64,000 nucleotides of DNA, taken from the NCBI GenBank assembly GCA_027924645.1, contig BSBN01000213.1:29700501-29764500 (forward strand), written 5' to 3'. This DNA is from Cunninghamia lanceolata. Taxonomy: Eukaryota; Streptophyta; Pinopsida; Cupressales; Cupressaceae. Numbering within the stretch: position 1 is the first letter of the stretch; the number at the start of each line of letters is the position of its first letter. The position numbers and the translations under genes were made by a program. Positions 10,267 to 22,108 of the stretch are shown here, in pieces. The notes under the pieces were generated by a model. The model had not been told where the DNA came from. It did no database searches and saw only the letters and a program-made list of their open reading frames with translations.

Positions 10267-12690
10267 TGTTAGTGCCCGAATTGGCAGAGGGTTTGCCAGT
10301 TCCAATGCACAGGCAGATTCAGCCAACAAATACGGGAGGTTGTGTGAGCTGCCTCCCCTTCACTTCTGGTTCTGCCACACCAAGGGGGGTATCCATATAG
10401 CTAAAGATTTGACCTTGACTCGCCCAATGATAAAAAGATTTAGCTTTACAATAACAGGCAGAATACTCTCATGTTTGAACCAAGATTTGCATGATAGATC
10501 ACAAGGCTGGCAATGTTCTTGGACATATCTAACTGGTTGAGGATGACAGTATGCAGGGGTCCTATTTCTACTCCTACAAACTAATGGGTTGAAAATTTGA
10601 AATGATTTGAATTAATGTGTTGGATGCAAGACAGGGGGTTTTGGATCATAACTACTAATCCAAAAGCAAACCGGTGCCTATCTCGGGGCAAGGAGTCAAC
10701 CAGACATATACAAGAGAATGGCTTGCAACTGGCATTCAAGTTTCAAAGGTTTAAGACTAGTATTTGCCTTACAAACACCACCCAAGGATAAGTATTTAAC
10801 TATCTCTACTTACATACATCCCAGATGACATACAATCTTCTCCATACTCAACCTAAAACAATTTAATCCACTCCTTGAATGGAAGTTAAAGATTAAGCAT
10901 GTGATATAGAAATCCATACCCTAGATTCTGAGAAACCCTTAGCAACCAGATTCAAAAGAAGAGAATGCATACAACACATGGAGACAGATAGATAAACACA
11001 TGCAATAATACATTTTTCATATAAAATGACAAGAAACTGAACATATGTGCAAGGTGCACTCAAATGCAACTCATAAACTCCAACAGAGATAAAACAACCA
11101 AGAAAATGCTTTGTCTTTCGTTATTTTTCCCCCAAAAATGCCCAAGTCTTCAACAACCTAAAATGAGTAACACAACTTGCATTTTATAGCAAGACAGTGT
11201 ACTCAACAATTAAGTATCTAGGGTCTTTTAAAAAAAATTGCCAGATACAATGCACCTTCTGAATGGCGCTCAAAAATATTCAATGCAGAATGAGAAATAG
11301 AGGAAGAGAGTAGGTAGAATGGGGATTCGTGTAGCCAACTGGAGATTTTCCCATTGAAAATGGTGGTTGGTTTGTCATTCCATCGATCATGCATCTGCAA
11401 CTGCCATTAATGTCAACCTACCCGTGGCCTCAACAGCTTTGCTTGTTTTTGAAGTTTTTTCCCGCCTAAAATGCGGCTACATACAAAGAAATCCTTCGCT
11501 CATTTGAACATCTGGAATAGGCCGTCGATTTCTCTCCTATCGCCAAGATTTGCAGCCTAAAATCTTGCTGAAAAGTCCACAGCCAATGATATCACACCAC
11601 GTAGGTGTCTTTTTTCCTATCGTGGACTTTTCCTCCTTTCATTTTGCCCTTTTCGCCATGTATATGCATATTCAAATGCATATACAACTGCCCACTTTTT
11701 TCCTTTCAAATCCTTTGTATATGCCAATGCGTATACATACAACTGTTTAACATACAAGGCGGACCCCAAATCTTTATCCGCCACAGTACATTTTCCTTTT
11801 CACGTTCGGGTTGCATGTTCTTCCTTTGTACATGACCAATGTATGTCGCATATACAATGCGAACATACAAGTAGATTATACATACGAATAGTGGACTTCA
11901 ACCTTATCAACCGGAATGCATGTTCATTTCAGATCCAGCTTGTGTATTTGCGAATGTAGATTTGATTGTATGTGCAAACATACAATCGCTAAAATATGCA
12001 ATCGGTGGGACCCACCTTTGAATCACTTTCTTTTGCATATTAACTTTGCACATTTCTCCTTGTATATAATGAATGTATATTGCATATACATTCCTCTTTG
12101 TATGTGAGGCAGACCCCACCAAATGTATCTCTGCTAATTTGTGTATTTGCACTATAGCGAACGTATATGCGCCCCCTTTGTATATCTGCAATGTACATCC
12201 CTAATGTATGTCGGACATACATTCACCATTGCATCTGTCTCGATGTACATTGACCCTTGTATGTTTCGCTTGTATGCCGCCAATGTATATCCTCTTTGCA
12301 TGTTTTCCTTTGTATCTTATCGTTGTATGTCTGAACATACAACACAAAATATATATGCAACCTGATATACAAGAAGGGAATATTTCTAGAATCTACGAAA
12401 GATTCCTCAATGTATATGCACCTTTTTTAAGCTCGATATGCATTGCGAAATGCATATAACTGATTTTTTTCACCATTTTTGAAGGCCAATTGAAAATTCT
12501 TTGGGCCCGCCAATGCACAATGCACTTCTACATACAAACATACATGTATATACAAAGATACATGCATGCAACTGAATTTTTTGCACTTTTCAACTGCAAA
12601 GGCCAAAAGACTTAGAAATTTTTGGATTTTATGGAAGGTGCCTATAAATTTAAATATTTGAAACCTGAATGTTTATGCAGGCACTAACAT
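10267..12690 (-). repeat. 3' LTR of the gag-only element
   Basis: Matches 15,195-17,632 along its length. The outer edge is TGTTAGTGCCCGAA and the inner edge GGCACTAACA. It lacks an approximately 27-bp hairpin-like insert that the other LTR has near 17,055-17,085. The part at 11,640-12,560 is dense in short inverted repeats built from TGTATATGC/GCATATACA. Short frames in it are not conserved genes. Confidence 0.93.
11640..12560. repeat. Cluster of short ACATAC/GTATGT palindromes inside the LTR
   Basis: Words such as CTTTGTATGT and ACATACAA recur every 25-40 bp and often pair with each other. Examples are a perfect palindrome AATGTATATTGCATATACATT split around TGC near 12,071, and GTATGTCGGACATAC near 12,207. 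The same cluster is present in the other LTR at 16,570-17,500, so it is a conserved part of this family. Its role is unknown; it could be a binding-site array or RNA structure. Confidence 0.75.
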
Positions 12691-12816
12691 TGGCGTTGTC
12701 TGGAGACGCATGCCTCTTGCAGGCATGGTGAGAACTTTAGAACTCTAGGATGCAGACCAGTCCCTATCCATTGGGCAATAGAGTCAAACATTGCACCAAC
12801 CTGCATCACAAATACA

Positions 12817-14756
12817 TTATTGAAACATACTTGGTGTCCCAAGGCCACCAAAAAGGAAGAACCAATATTTCCCTTTGTCAAATACCCTATTTTCATCTGC
12901 ATTCACTGGATCAAGCCTGAAGATGCTGCCATGATTTACCCACAAACAACCCTTGTCATTTGCATATTCAACCATCTTATTTAGCTTGTCACTGTCAACC
13001 TTATGCAAACAACCTTCAGTATCAAGCAACATGTGAATGTCATATTCATTAAACAATGCATTCTCATATAACATATAACACTTATCATCATCTATATCAG
13101 CAACATGCATTGTAAAATGATCTCCCAGCTGGACTAAAAATTGAAAGCACTCATAGTCCATCATATAGCTAGGATCATCAGGTCTCACTTTATCATAAGC
13201 TAGCATATCAGGGAAGAAGCTTTCACATTCACATTTGTGTATCTCATGCAAATAATCATCAGCTGCATCAAACTGGAAAGGCTTAGGCACATCTCTGCAA
13301 CAATCTTCATGATATATGTTGGTTTCTCTTTCATCAGGATGAAAAATAGAATCCTCCTCAATAATAGTGCCTTGATTTTCACCATACTCAAATAGATCCT
13401 CCTCAACATATGTGTCAAAAAAGGTTGATCCAAGTGTTTCAGCTTCATTATGGTATGCCACTGGTTCATGGGCAGCAGAACATGCATTTTCGTTACCAAT
13501 GAATTCTCTTTGTGGAGGAGTATCATCCTATGTGTCATAAACAAAACTATAATCAAATAAAGAACAATCATGCTCAACACTAGCACTTGTTTCAATCTCT
13601 GATTGTTCCTCATCATCTCCATGTGTCTAAATAGAAGGCAGTGATTCAAACATGGAATTGCTCCTTTGTTTGCTTATTTCTTCTCTATCTTGAGCACAAT
13701 ACTCACAATCATCTCCACAAACCCACTCAAACAAGTATTCATTGCTGTCCATAACCTCATCATTGTTTTCAGAACCAGATACCTCAACCTTGGGATGGGA
13801 GTCATCAATGATCCTTTCATTAGCATCATTCACTGGTGAACAATCTAGTTGAGCATTGTCAGCATTATGTTCAAAAATAGCAGCATTATCAACTTCTATC
13901 TTTTCATTTACACATTTATCTTCAAATGATGCCATGATCACTTAGTCATTTGTAGCCACATAACTGTTATTCACACCAAAGCCTGTGGACAGGGAATTCA
14001 GTATGTGCTCATTCCTTATTTTTTCTGTATTTTCTAAAAACTTGTATGCCATCTGCACACTTGTTATATTGAATTCCCTCAACAATGCACTAGAGCCCTC
14101 TTCAAAAGCTTCAAAATATATGCCAATGTAGGCTGAAGTATCAGGTCTGAAGTCTTCAGGGATTTGTGAAAGGGCAACTACAAATCTATGACTGAAATCA
14201 ATAATGGGCTCTTCATCTTGTCTTCTAATTTCCATCAATCTTGCAACAAGATCAGCAGGTTCTCTAGCAAATTCTTCTCTAAAACAATCAACAAGTTCAT
14301 CCCAACAGGCAAAGGATCTCTTTGGAAAGCTCAAATACCAATCTCTATCTCTAGCACCGAAGGATCTAACAAAAACCTCATCCACATATCCTCATCTCTA
14401 AATGAATTTTTCTCCATAAAGCTGTGAAAGTTTTGGATATGTGCACCCCCATCACATACACTATGTCCACTAAATCTAGGCATCTGATTGTAAATATGAG
14501 CAGGCATACTTTCAACTTAATAATCGACCCATGACAAGTCTAATTGGTCATACAAAGGATCAAAAGGGTCGGCAAGAGGTTTAGCATTCTGACTGGCAGA
14601 CACAACATTATTACTATTTAACTGAGCTTGCCTAGCCTCTAAGGATATCAACCTATTCTTTATCTCTTCAATTTTTTTACACAACACTTCATCCCCCTCT
14701 TGACTGAGTATGGGCGAATACATACTTGGATTCATATAAGTTTTACTTTCAGACAT
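12817..14756 (-). pseudogene. Gag with acidic C-terminal region of unknown function
   Basis: The reading runs from Met at 14,756. An N-terminal segment of 79 codons (14,756-14,517) has a heptad-like KKIEEIKNRLISLEARQAQL stretch. Next comes a gag domain (14,385-13,942) with the retrotransposon-gag pattern W...L and CWDELVDCFREEFA. The same frame continues through 13,941-13,627 and 13,461-12,817, broken by single in-frame stops near 13,942, 13,627 and 13,530. One frameshift lies near 14,390-14,510. The C-terminal third is rich in Asp/Glu and Tyr with several Cys (for example CECESF, ADIDDDKCY) and matches no protease, RT or integrase motif that I know. An intact ancestor would have been roughly 640 residues. 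The gag call is fairly firm; the acidic part is unassigned. Confidence 0.75.
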
Positions 14757-14929
14757 CTTATGTCTACCTAAGACCTAAGGCTTCCCCCTGGCATCTAACT
14801 TATGCAATAGAACAATAAATACAATTGGAAAAAAAACCATATACCTTTTCTCATCCAGATGCTGAAGTCTTGAACAGAAAATCTTTTATTACAACATACA
14901 TCAACCTTTTCATGTGCACTAAAAATCTT

Positions 14930-15194
14930 TTTTGTAGAGTTGCCACCTCTCTAAAGAGGATAAAATTTTTAAACAGATGAAAGCTTATCACAGAACAAAT
15001 ATTTTTTCTGAGTTCATTCCACCAGCAGAGCACCATTATTCACATGGAATCTTCAGATATGCAGCAATGATTTCACACCATTCGACTCTTTCCCCAGCAG
15101 AGTCACCATTTCTGTTAGTGACTCGGATGGGCAAAACTTCACCAGAGATTGCAAGATAACACTTTCATATTATCCCCAGTGGAGTCGCCATTTC
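14930..15194 (-). repeat. Primer binding site and upstream tandem PBS-like copies
   Basis: The functional-looking PBS is TGGCGACTCCACTGGGGA on the minus strand (15,173-15,190), separated from the LTR end by four bases, GAAA. A second copy, TGGTGACTCTGCTGGGGA, lies at 15,091-15,108, again preceded by the LTR-end sequence CACTAACAGAAA. Weaker copies are at about 15,017-15,034 and about 14,934-14,945. The spacing of roughly 75-85 bp shows a degenerate tandem repeat of the LTR/PBS junction. PBS sequences of the form TGGCGACTC...GGGGA are familiar from plant Ty3/gypsy elements. Confidence 0.8.
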
Positions 15195-17632
15195 TGTTAG
15201 TGCCCGAATCGGCAGAGGGTTTGCCAGTTCTAATGCACAGGCAGATTTGGCCAACAGATATGGGAGGTTGCCTGAGCTGTCTCCCCTTCACTTCTGGTTC
15301 TGACACACCAAGGGGGGTATCCCTATAGCTAAAGATTCGACCTTGACTCACCTAATGATAAAAATATTTAGCTTTACAATAACAGGCAGGATACTCTCAT
15401 GTTTGGACCAAGATTTGCATGATAGATCACAAGGCTGGCAATGTTCTTGGACATATCTAACTGGTTGAGGATGACAGTATGCAGGGGTCCTATTTCTACT
15501 TCTACAAACTAACGGGTTGGAAATTTGAAAGGATTTGAATTAATGTTTTGGATGCAAGACAGGGGGTTTTGGATCATAACTACTAATCCAGAAGCAAACC
15601 GGTGCCTATCTCGGGGAAAGGAGTCAACTAGACGTATACAAGAGAATGGCTTGTAACTGGCATTCAAGTTTCAAGGGGTTAGGACTGGTATTTGCCTTAC
15701 AAACACCACCCAAGGATAAGTATTTAATTGTCTCTATGTACGTACATCCCAGCTGACATACAATCTTCTCCATACTCAACCTAAAACAATTTAATCCACT
15801 GCTTGAATGGAAGTTAAAGATTAAGCATGTGATACAGAAATCCATACCCTAGAATCTGAGAAACCCTTAGCAACTAGATTCAAAAGAAGAGAATACATAC
15901 AACACATGGAGACAGACAGATAAACACATGCAATAATGCATTTTTCATATAAAATGACAAAAAACTGAACATATGTGCAAGGTGCACTCACATGCAACTC
16001 ATAAACTCCAACAGAGATAAAACAACCAGGAAAATGCTTTGTCTTTCATTATTTTCCCCCCAAAAATGCCCAAGTCTTGAACAACTTGAAATGAGTAACA
16101 CAGCTTGCATTTTATAGCAAGACAGTGTACTCAGCAATTAAGTATAGGGTCTTTTAAAAAAAAATCACCAGATACAATGCACCTTCTGAATGGCACTCAA
16201 AAATATTCAATGCAGCATGAGAAACAGAGGAAGAGAGTAGGTAGAATGGGGATTCGTGTAGCCGACTGGAGATTTTACCATTAAAAATGGTGGTTGGTCT
16301 GTCATTCCATCGATCATGCATCTGCAACTACCATTAATGTCAACCTACCCGCGGCCTCAGCAGCTTCGCTTGTTTCTGAAATTTTTTCCCGCCTAAAACG
16401 CGACTACATACAAAGAAATGCTTTGCTCATTTCAACATCTGCAACAGGCCGTCAATTTCTCTCCTATTGCCAAGATCTGCGACCTAAAATCTTGCTAAAA
16501 AGTCCACGGCCAATGATATCACGCCACGTAGGTGTCTTTTTTCCTATCGCAGACTTTTCCTCCTTTCATTTTGCCCTTTTCGCCATGTATATGTATATAC
16601 AACTGCCTGCTTTTTGCCTCTCAAATCCTTTGTATATGCCAATGCGTATACATACAACTATTTAACATACAAGGCGGACCCCAAATCTTTATCCGCCACA
16701 GTACATTTTCCTTTTCGCATTCGGGTTGCATATTCTTCCTTTGTACATGACCAATGTATGTCGCATATACAATGTGAACATACAAGCAGATTATACATAC
16801 GAACATCGGACTTCAACCTTATCAATCGGAATGCATGTTCATTTCAGATCCAGCTTGTGTATTTACGAATGCATATTTGATTATATGTGCAAACATACAA
16901 TCACTAAAATATTCAATCAGTGGGACCCACCTTTGAATCACTTTCCTTTGCATGTTAACTTTGCACATTTCTCCTTTTATATAATGAATGTATATTGCAT
17001 ATACATTCTGCTTTGTATGTGAGGCAGACCCCACCAAATGTATCTCTGCTACTTTGTATGTTGCCGAATATACAAGGCCCCTTGTATATTTGCACTATAG
17101 CGAACGTATATGCGCCCCCTTTGTATATCTGCAATGTACATCCCTAATGTATGTCGGACATACATTCACCATTGCATCTGTCTCGATGTACATTGACCCT
17201 TGTATGTTTCGCTTGTATGCCGCCAATGTATATCCTCTTTGCATGTTTTCCTTTGTATCTAGCCATTGTATGTCTAAACATACAACACAAAATATACATG
17301 CAACCCGATATACAAGAAGGGAATATTCCCAGAATCTACAAAAGATTCCTCAATGTATATGCACCTTTTTAAAGCCTGATATGCATTGCGAAATGCATAG
17401 AACTGATTTTTTCACCATTTTTGAAGGCCGATTGAAAATTCTTTGGGCCCCGCCAATGCACAATGCACTTCTACATACAAACATACATGTATATACAAAG
17501 ATACACACATGCAACTGAATTTTTTGCACTTTTCAACTGCAAAGGCCAAAAGACTTAGAAATTTTTGGATTTTATGGAAGGTGCCTATAAATTTAAATAC
17601 TTGAAACCTGAATGTTAATGCAGGCTCTAACA
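15195..17632 (-). repeat. 5' LTR of the gag-only element
   Basis: In element orientation it starts at 17,632 (TGTTAGAGCCTGC) and ends at 15,195 (TTCGGGCACTAACA). It differs from the other LTR by substitutions and by an extra segment near 17,055-17,085 that adds a TTGTAT/ATACAA pair. It is followed downstream by the PBS. I do not see an unambiguous TATA box. Confidence 0.92.
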
Positions 17633-17637
17633 ACTCC

Positions 17638-17803
17638 CACCACACCAACAAAAGAGAGACCCCAAGCATCTGCTGGGGACACTCCATCCAAATGGGCAAC
17701 AACCACCTCAAGGAAGAGCGTGGTAGGGGAAACACTATAGCCACCAGAAAAGCCATCAGTAGAACCACCCACAAGCCCTACAGAAGAAGAAAGGGGTTGA
17801 ACC
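17638..17803 (+). repeat. Dispersed repeat, copy A (right part)
   Basis: Continues copy A after the insertion and aligns with 57,097-57,261. It includes CACCACACCAACAAA and the purine-rich CTCAAGGAAGAG. There is no domain in any frame. It leads directly into the Copia-type LTR in both copies, so that junction predates the duplication. Confidence 0.8.
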
Positions 17804-18606
17804 TATTAGAATACAATGGATCACTGAGAGGGGGTGAATAAGATATTTAATAAAAATAACTTTACTAATTCTTTGAATGCTTGAAAACATTAGTAAGTTA
17901 GAACATTAAAGCACTTGGAAAACCAAAGAATCACACCAAATACAACATAACACAAGGATGTATGTGGAAAACCCTAACAAGGGAAAAACCACTATGTGAA
18001 GAGTTGATTAGGTTTGTTTGACCAACTCAACCTCACAAAAGTACACCATTAGGTCTCACTGACCAAAATCTCACTGCTTACACTTTTACATCTGGATTTA
18101 GGAGCACCAACTCCAAACAAATCAGGACTGAAAATATAAAGTACAACTCTATTTACATTGATATCATATGTTATAGATGAATTCTATAACTCTCTTACGC
18201 AATCTCCTCTATGTGAAGATATTCAAAAATAGTACCACACTCTTCCTTTACTCATTATTCAAAGAATGACTCTTTAACAATCCAACATCCACTCACCTCA
18301 AAAAAATGCACTACTCTATCATCACTAATATCTAGGAATTAGATACACCTTTTGCATACAAATTTTCTCATTATACATCTATCTCATTCCCCATCTTTTA
18401 TTATCTTATATAAAAGAAAGATTCTTTACTATTTTAAAATCTTACGCAAATGATACTTGGTATGTATAAGCTCATTTAACTGATAAACCCTAATCCATGA
18501 AATGACCATCTGCTCAACACTTCAAAGTACAATTATTCAAGCCTTCAACAAGACAAAGTGAAGCATAGGTAACATCTTTGACATCAATGACAAAATAATG
18601 CCAACA
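17804..18606 (-). repeat. 3' LTR of a Copia-type element
   Basis: In minus orientation the LTR starts TGTTGGCATTATTTTGTC (18,606) and ends in ...ATTCTAATA (17,804), a mutated TAACA/CA end. A purine tract, GAAGGAGGAGTT, lies immediately upstream in element sense (plus 18,607-18,620), marking it as the 3' LTR with internal DNA to the right. The left end carries GATCACTGAGAGGGGGTGAAT, a signature shared with the LTRs at 29,143 and 57,262. A TATGTGGAAAACCCTAACAA motif typical of this LTR group is at about 17,960. Confidence 0.75.
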
Positions 18607-19955
18607 AACTCCTCCTTCGACATTGATGTCAACCTAAACAATCTTTGCACTTACCTTTGCAAAAATTACACTTTGCAATCTCCCCCTATCTTATATTGTC
18701 ATTTGTGGTGATTGAACTTGAAACACTGTAGTATCTAACCCCATACTGATCCACTAAAACATATTGAAACATATCATCCTGATGAAATTATGATACCACT
18801 GCTCTGATGATCTCATAATGCCAATGAGATAAGATGCCATAAGATAAGATGATCTAGCTATACTGATCCTGATCATGTTATACTAACCAAGATCATAATG
18901 CTATTGTGCCATTGATCATAATGCCACCACTCTGAGAACTCTGAGATCATGTACTATGAGATCACAATGGAGATCATAATGACTACTGATCATAATGCCA
19001 GATTCTGCATAATGCCACAATGTCTCACTCTCCCTTTGACATCAATGACAAAGGGTGGAGACCTCCTAACATGGTATACAACAATGCATTACTCAGGACA
19101 TTGTGACTCCCCCTAATTGACCATGTTATGTTGACTGAGAAAGATGGACAAGAAAACAGTCATACCGGATGCCATATTTGATTGTCCTATTATCCACATT
19201 GCCTTGCTATTGTTGCCATACAATACACTGATGGAAGCACTAATCCAAACACTAAACCAAATATTGATTATTGACCATGCACACTGATAACAATATTGAT
19301 ATGCACCCCTATCACTATCATGCTCAAACACTGAATAGAACACTGACCTAGTATACCGAGAGTGGCATATCAAGATGAACTTAGTTATAAGTCAACATTG
19401 CTACACTGACATTGAATCAGGATGGCGAATATAGAGTGGGCAGTGATCAAACCTTACATAAGATATTGATACAAACATAAACCTTGTCATCCACAAGATG
19501 ATGAAAATACTACCTATGACTGTCATACTTACAAAGAATGCATTCCTTTCCTTGAACAGTAATGAACAACACTGGTAATGGGCAAATGACATCTTCACCG
19601 CTCCCCCTTGGACATATCCTACACTGTCGTGCACATTTCTTGCATTTGCATCAACCTAAAACACTGCATTTTATACATAATAGACTAAACATGGAAATCA
19701 TGAACCAACAATCCTGCAAACCAACTGATGTTACATGGTACATGCATTACTGTACCTGAAATGACCTAGTTTCAAAGATATAGAATTCAAAGCATAAGCT
19801 CCCCCTGAAGTAAATGAGATCTCTTGAATTAGGGGATAGAGAAGAGTGGTAAAACACCCAATCTCTTCCTCAAATGCATTTGGTTTCCAATGTATACAAT
19901 GACTTATTCTTTGTAACCAACTTTGATACAATGACTTATTGTTTGTAACCAACTT
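18607..19955 (-). other. Copia-type internal non-coding region
   Basis: Sequence upstream of the PPT of the minus-strand Copia element. No reverse transcriptase, integrase or gag motif is visible, so it is either 3' spacer or badly decayed. Between 18,780 and 19,030 the words GATCATAATGCCA and CTGATCATAATG recur several times. Near 19,882-19,960 a unit of about 37 bp, TACAATGACTTATTNTTTGT, occurs twice in tandem. Frames of 60-90 codons are not recognisable. Confidence 0.5.
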
Positions 19956-20118
19956 TGCTAGTAAATATGAAACATGGTTGATTTTGTGTCACCTTTATGA
20001 AGATTTTTTAATCTTTTAGAAGTCTATTTTCTTTATTTTGGTTGATTTATTTCCTGTGTGTTCTCTTATGTGTCATCTTGTTTTGATTTCCTTTTGCCAC
20101 CTCTAAATCTGTTTTGAT

Positions 20119-20129
20119 GAAGGGGGAGT
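20119..20129 (+). promoter_or_regulatory. Polypurine tract of a plus-strand LTR element
   Basis: GAAGGGGGAGT immediately precedes a TG dinucleotide that opens an LTR-like sequence (TGTGGCAATTTTAC). This is the normal plus-strand priming arrangement at a 3' LTR. Confidence 0.6.
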
Positions 20130-21350
20130 TGTGGCAATTTTACAAGCTAGTTTGTAGCCTAAGTTCTTTTGGTTTTCTTGTATAAAAAGGGGAGCTCTTT
20201 CATTCTATTCCACACAATTTTTCTAGCCAATAGCTTTCTTATTTTGCTATTGCATTTCTGAGTTGAGTGTTGTGAGATTTTTGTTATTTTATTGTGGATT
20301 GTGAGAGGAAGCATGGAGGATTAGAAAGAGAGTTGATTTGCTTGGAAGGGAGATTTAGTTCGTTGGAAGGATATTGAGCGAGGAATTTTGTTGATCCATT
20401 GGAGCTAATAACACAGGTATGTGGAATTCTTATCCATTATGCTTTTCTTTTTAAAGGCTATATGTGTTTGTTTGTTATTGATGAATGAATGGTTTGTTTA
20501 TCAATTTGAGTGTTTACTTGTTTGTATAAAAGTATATATATTGCTACTATGAGAAATATATTATGTGTTGAGTGTGATATTAATCTCCATAGTCTAGAGA
20601 TTGTGTCAATAGTGGATTTTATGATTAATTATTAGATTGAGTATGAATAGTTATTTGTACAATGTGAAAGAATAGTAAAACTGTATTACTTCGACATATG
20701 TGTCATAGTAAAAGTTGGGAATAGGTTAATCTGAGATTGGTAAACCTAGAATGGATGAGTAGTGTTATGCCTGGGATTTGTTGATCCATAAGGAGGGGAT
20801 AACGTAGAATTGTTAGTGGGGTTATGTATGGGATATATTGATCCATAGGAGGGAATAACCCAGATGTCTTTGTAAATCAAGCTTGAATGATGGGTGAGTG
20901 TGTGATGTCCATTCCGAGTTAGGGGTGATGAAACTTTGGCCAAAGCAGTGTAAACAACCAATGTTTACATTGTCAATTCAATGTGATCCAGGTTTACATA
21001 CTAGGAAGGGCAATCACGCTTGGGGTTGTAGCAACAATGTATGATAATACTAGATATGTAGCACACAACATAAGCTTAGTATAGACTATTCTTTGAGGTT
21101 ACCATACCAATCCCTTTGTCGAAGGGTAGGGCCATTTACCAGTATGGTAAATATGCGGGGGACCACAGTTAGCCCATGGTGGAAAAGCGCTTGAGTGATG
21201 CTTCCCCTAATGCAGTTAGCAGCCGGGATTTGAAGAAAGACATCAAAATCATTTTGTATCGCTACTTTCAGTTATCTCTTTGAAGCTTGTATGTAACTTT
21301 CTTTGGAAAATTGTAATGAGGAATATTCAATTCCTTTATTGATGAAATGT
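20130..21350 (+). repeat. Probable 3' LTR (plus strand), outer end uncertain
   Basis: Starts TGTGGCAATTTTAC right after the polypurine tract and has a good TATA box, TATAAAAAGG, at 20,181-20,190. The outer end is not certain: it could be as near as about 20,417 (AATAACACA) or extend to about 21,350, since no second LTR or target duplication was found. Two related sentences, GGGATTTGTTGATCCATA-like, recur at about 20,775 and 20,830. No coding frame is convincing. Confidence 0.45.
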
Positions 21351-21785
21351 ATTTGATTATGCAATGGGAGTTTGAAATATGTTTCAAATGTGCATCTTAT
21401 CAAATTAATTTGAGGAAAATAATTATTGCTTTCTCTGTCAGTATCTCAATCTTTTTACTTTTTAGTTAAACATGGTAAATCTTAGTTGGTAGATCAAGTG
21501 GCATGTTACATTATGGACTCTAGTTTTCAATTCTATCCTTTAGATTCTAGTTATTCTCATTTTTATTCGTCTAACTCACTCTCTTTCTCTTAACATAGTT
21601 TAAGTAGGAAGGAGGCAATATTCTAGTCAATATTTATTTAGTTTTTTTTTAATAAAGAAACAAATTAATAAAACAAAAAACACAAATAAATAATTCTTGT
21701 TAAGTTTTGTCTAGATTGTAATAGGAGAGTAGTCCAAACCTCAAACAAAAGTTAGGTTTAAGCATACAACAAAAACTACATTACC
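21351..21785. other. Unassigned A/T-rich DNA
   Basis: A/T-rich DNA between the plus-strand LTR-like segment and the Copia gag fragment. No open frame or repeat is recognisable. Confidence 0.4.
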
Positions 21786-22108
21786 CTATATAACCCACAA
21801 GTTTAGTAAATAAGATAAATGCATCATGCAATGTTCCTCCTCCTCCATCTTCGCTCTAAAAAATTGCAACTTGGTCACAATCATATTGAGCATTTTTAGG
21901 CACTTAGCCACAAAAAAACCATCCTCCATCCTAAGAGTATACAAATTCTTTCTTAGGAAAATTATATACACTAGGGATTTAGCTTGATAAATATCTCTCA
22001 ACTTCTTTCAAATAGTTGTTGTAGTTCCTTCTTCATGTATATTTAACAACACAAAGTCTACAAAATAGAGCCTGATGAGAGCCTTTGCTTTTCTATCCAG
22101 TATGTTCC
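21786..22108 (-). pseudogene. Copia gag, C-terminal fragment (split by the Ty3 insertion)
   Basis: Read leftwards from 22,108. The frame shows the Copia gag (UBN2-like) pattern: DRKAKALIRL near the start, then YQAKSLV, FLRKNLYTLRMEDG and KMEEEEHC, corresponding to the middle of a Copia gag. The matching N-terminal part lies 16 kb away at 38,115-38,362, on the other side of the Ty3 element, and the frame is continuous across the reconstructed junction. It ends at a stop at 21,786 with no zinc knuckle, protease or pol seen beyond. The start Met near 22,001 is not the real start. Confidence 0.8.

Larger units (their letters stand above)
10267..17632 (-). mobile_element. Complete non-autonomous LTR retrotransposon with gag only (TR-GAG-like)
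   Basis: Two direct LTRs (10,267-12,690 and 15,195-17,632, about 2.43 kb each) begin TGTTAG and end CTAACA. They flank only about 2.5 kb of internal DNA. The target duplication is ACCCC (10,262-10,266) versus ACTCC (17,633-17,637), and the unoccupied site survives at 57,092-57,096 in the paralogous repeat. The orientation is minus: a PBS lies inside the right LTR and the gag frame reads leftwards. No protease, RT, RNase H or integrase is present, so mobilisation must have depended on an autonomous partner. This is the architecture described for plant TR-GAG elements. The LTRs resemble each other closely, with scattered substitutions and one indel near 17,050. I see no clear purine tract next to the left LTR. 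Confidence 0.9.

Noticed and set aside
12141..12459. Met/Cys/Tyr-rich ORFs in the LTRs, including a 176-codon frame at 16,988-17,518
   Set aside because: They lie in the palindrome-rich LTR segment. The frame is not preserved between the two LTRs and no domain is visible.
12691..12710. Plus-strand PBS that would make the gag-only element plus-oriented
   Set aside because: The match to a known PBS type is poor, whereas the minus-strand PBS at 15,173-15,190 is clear and the gag frame is on the minus strand.
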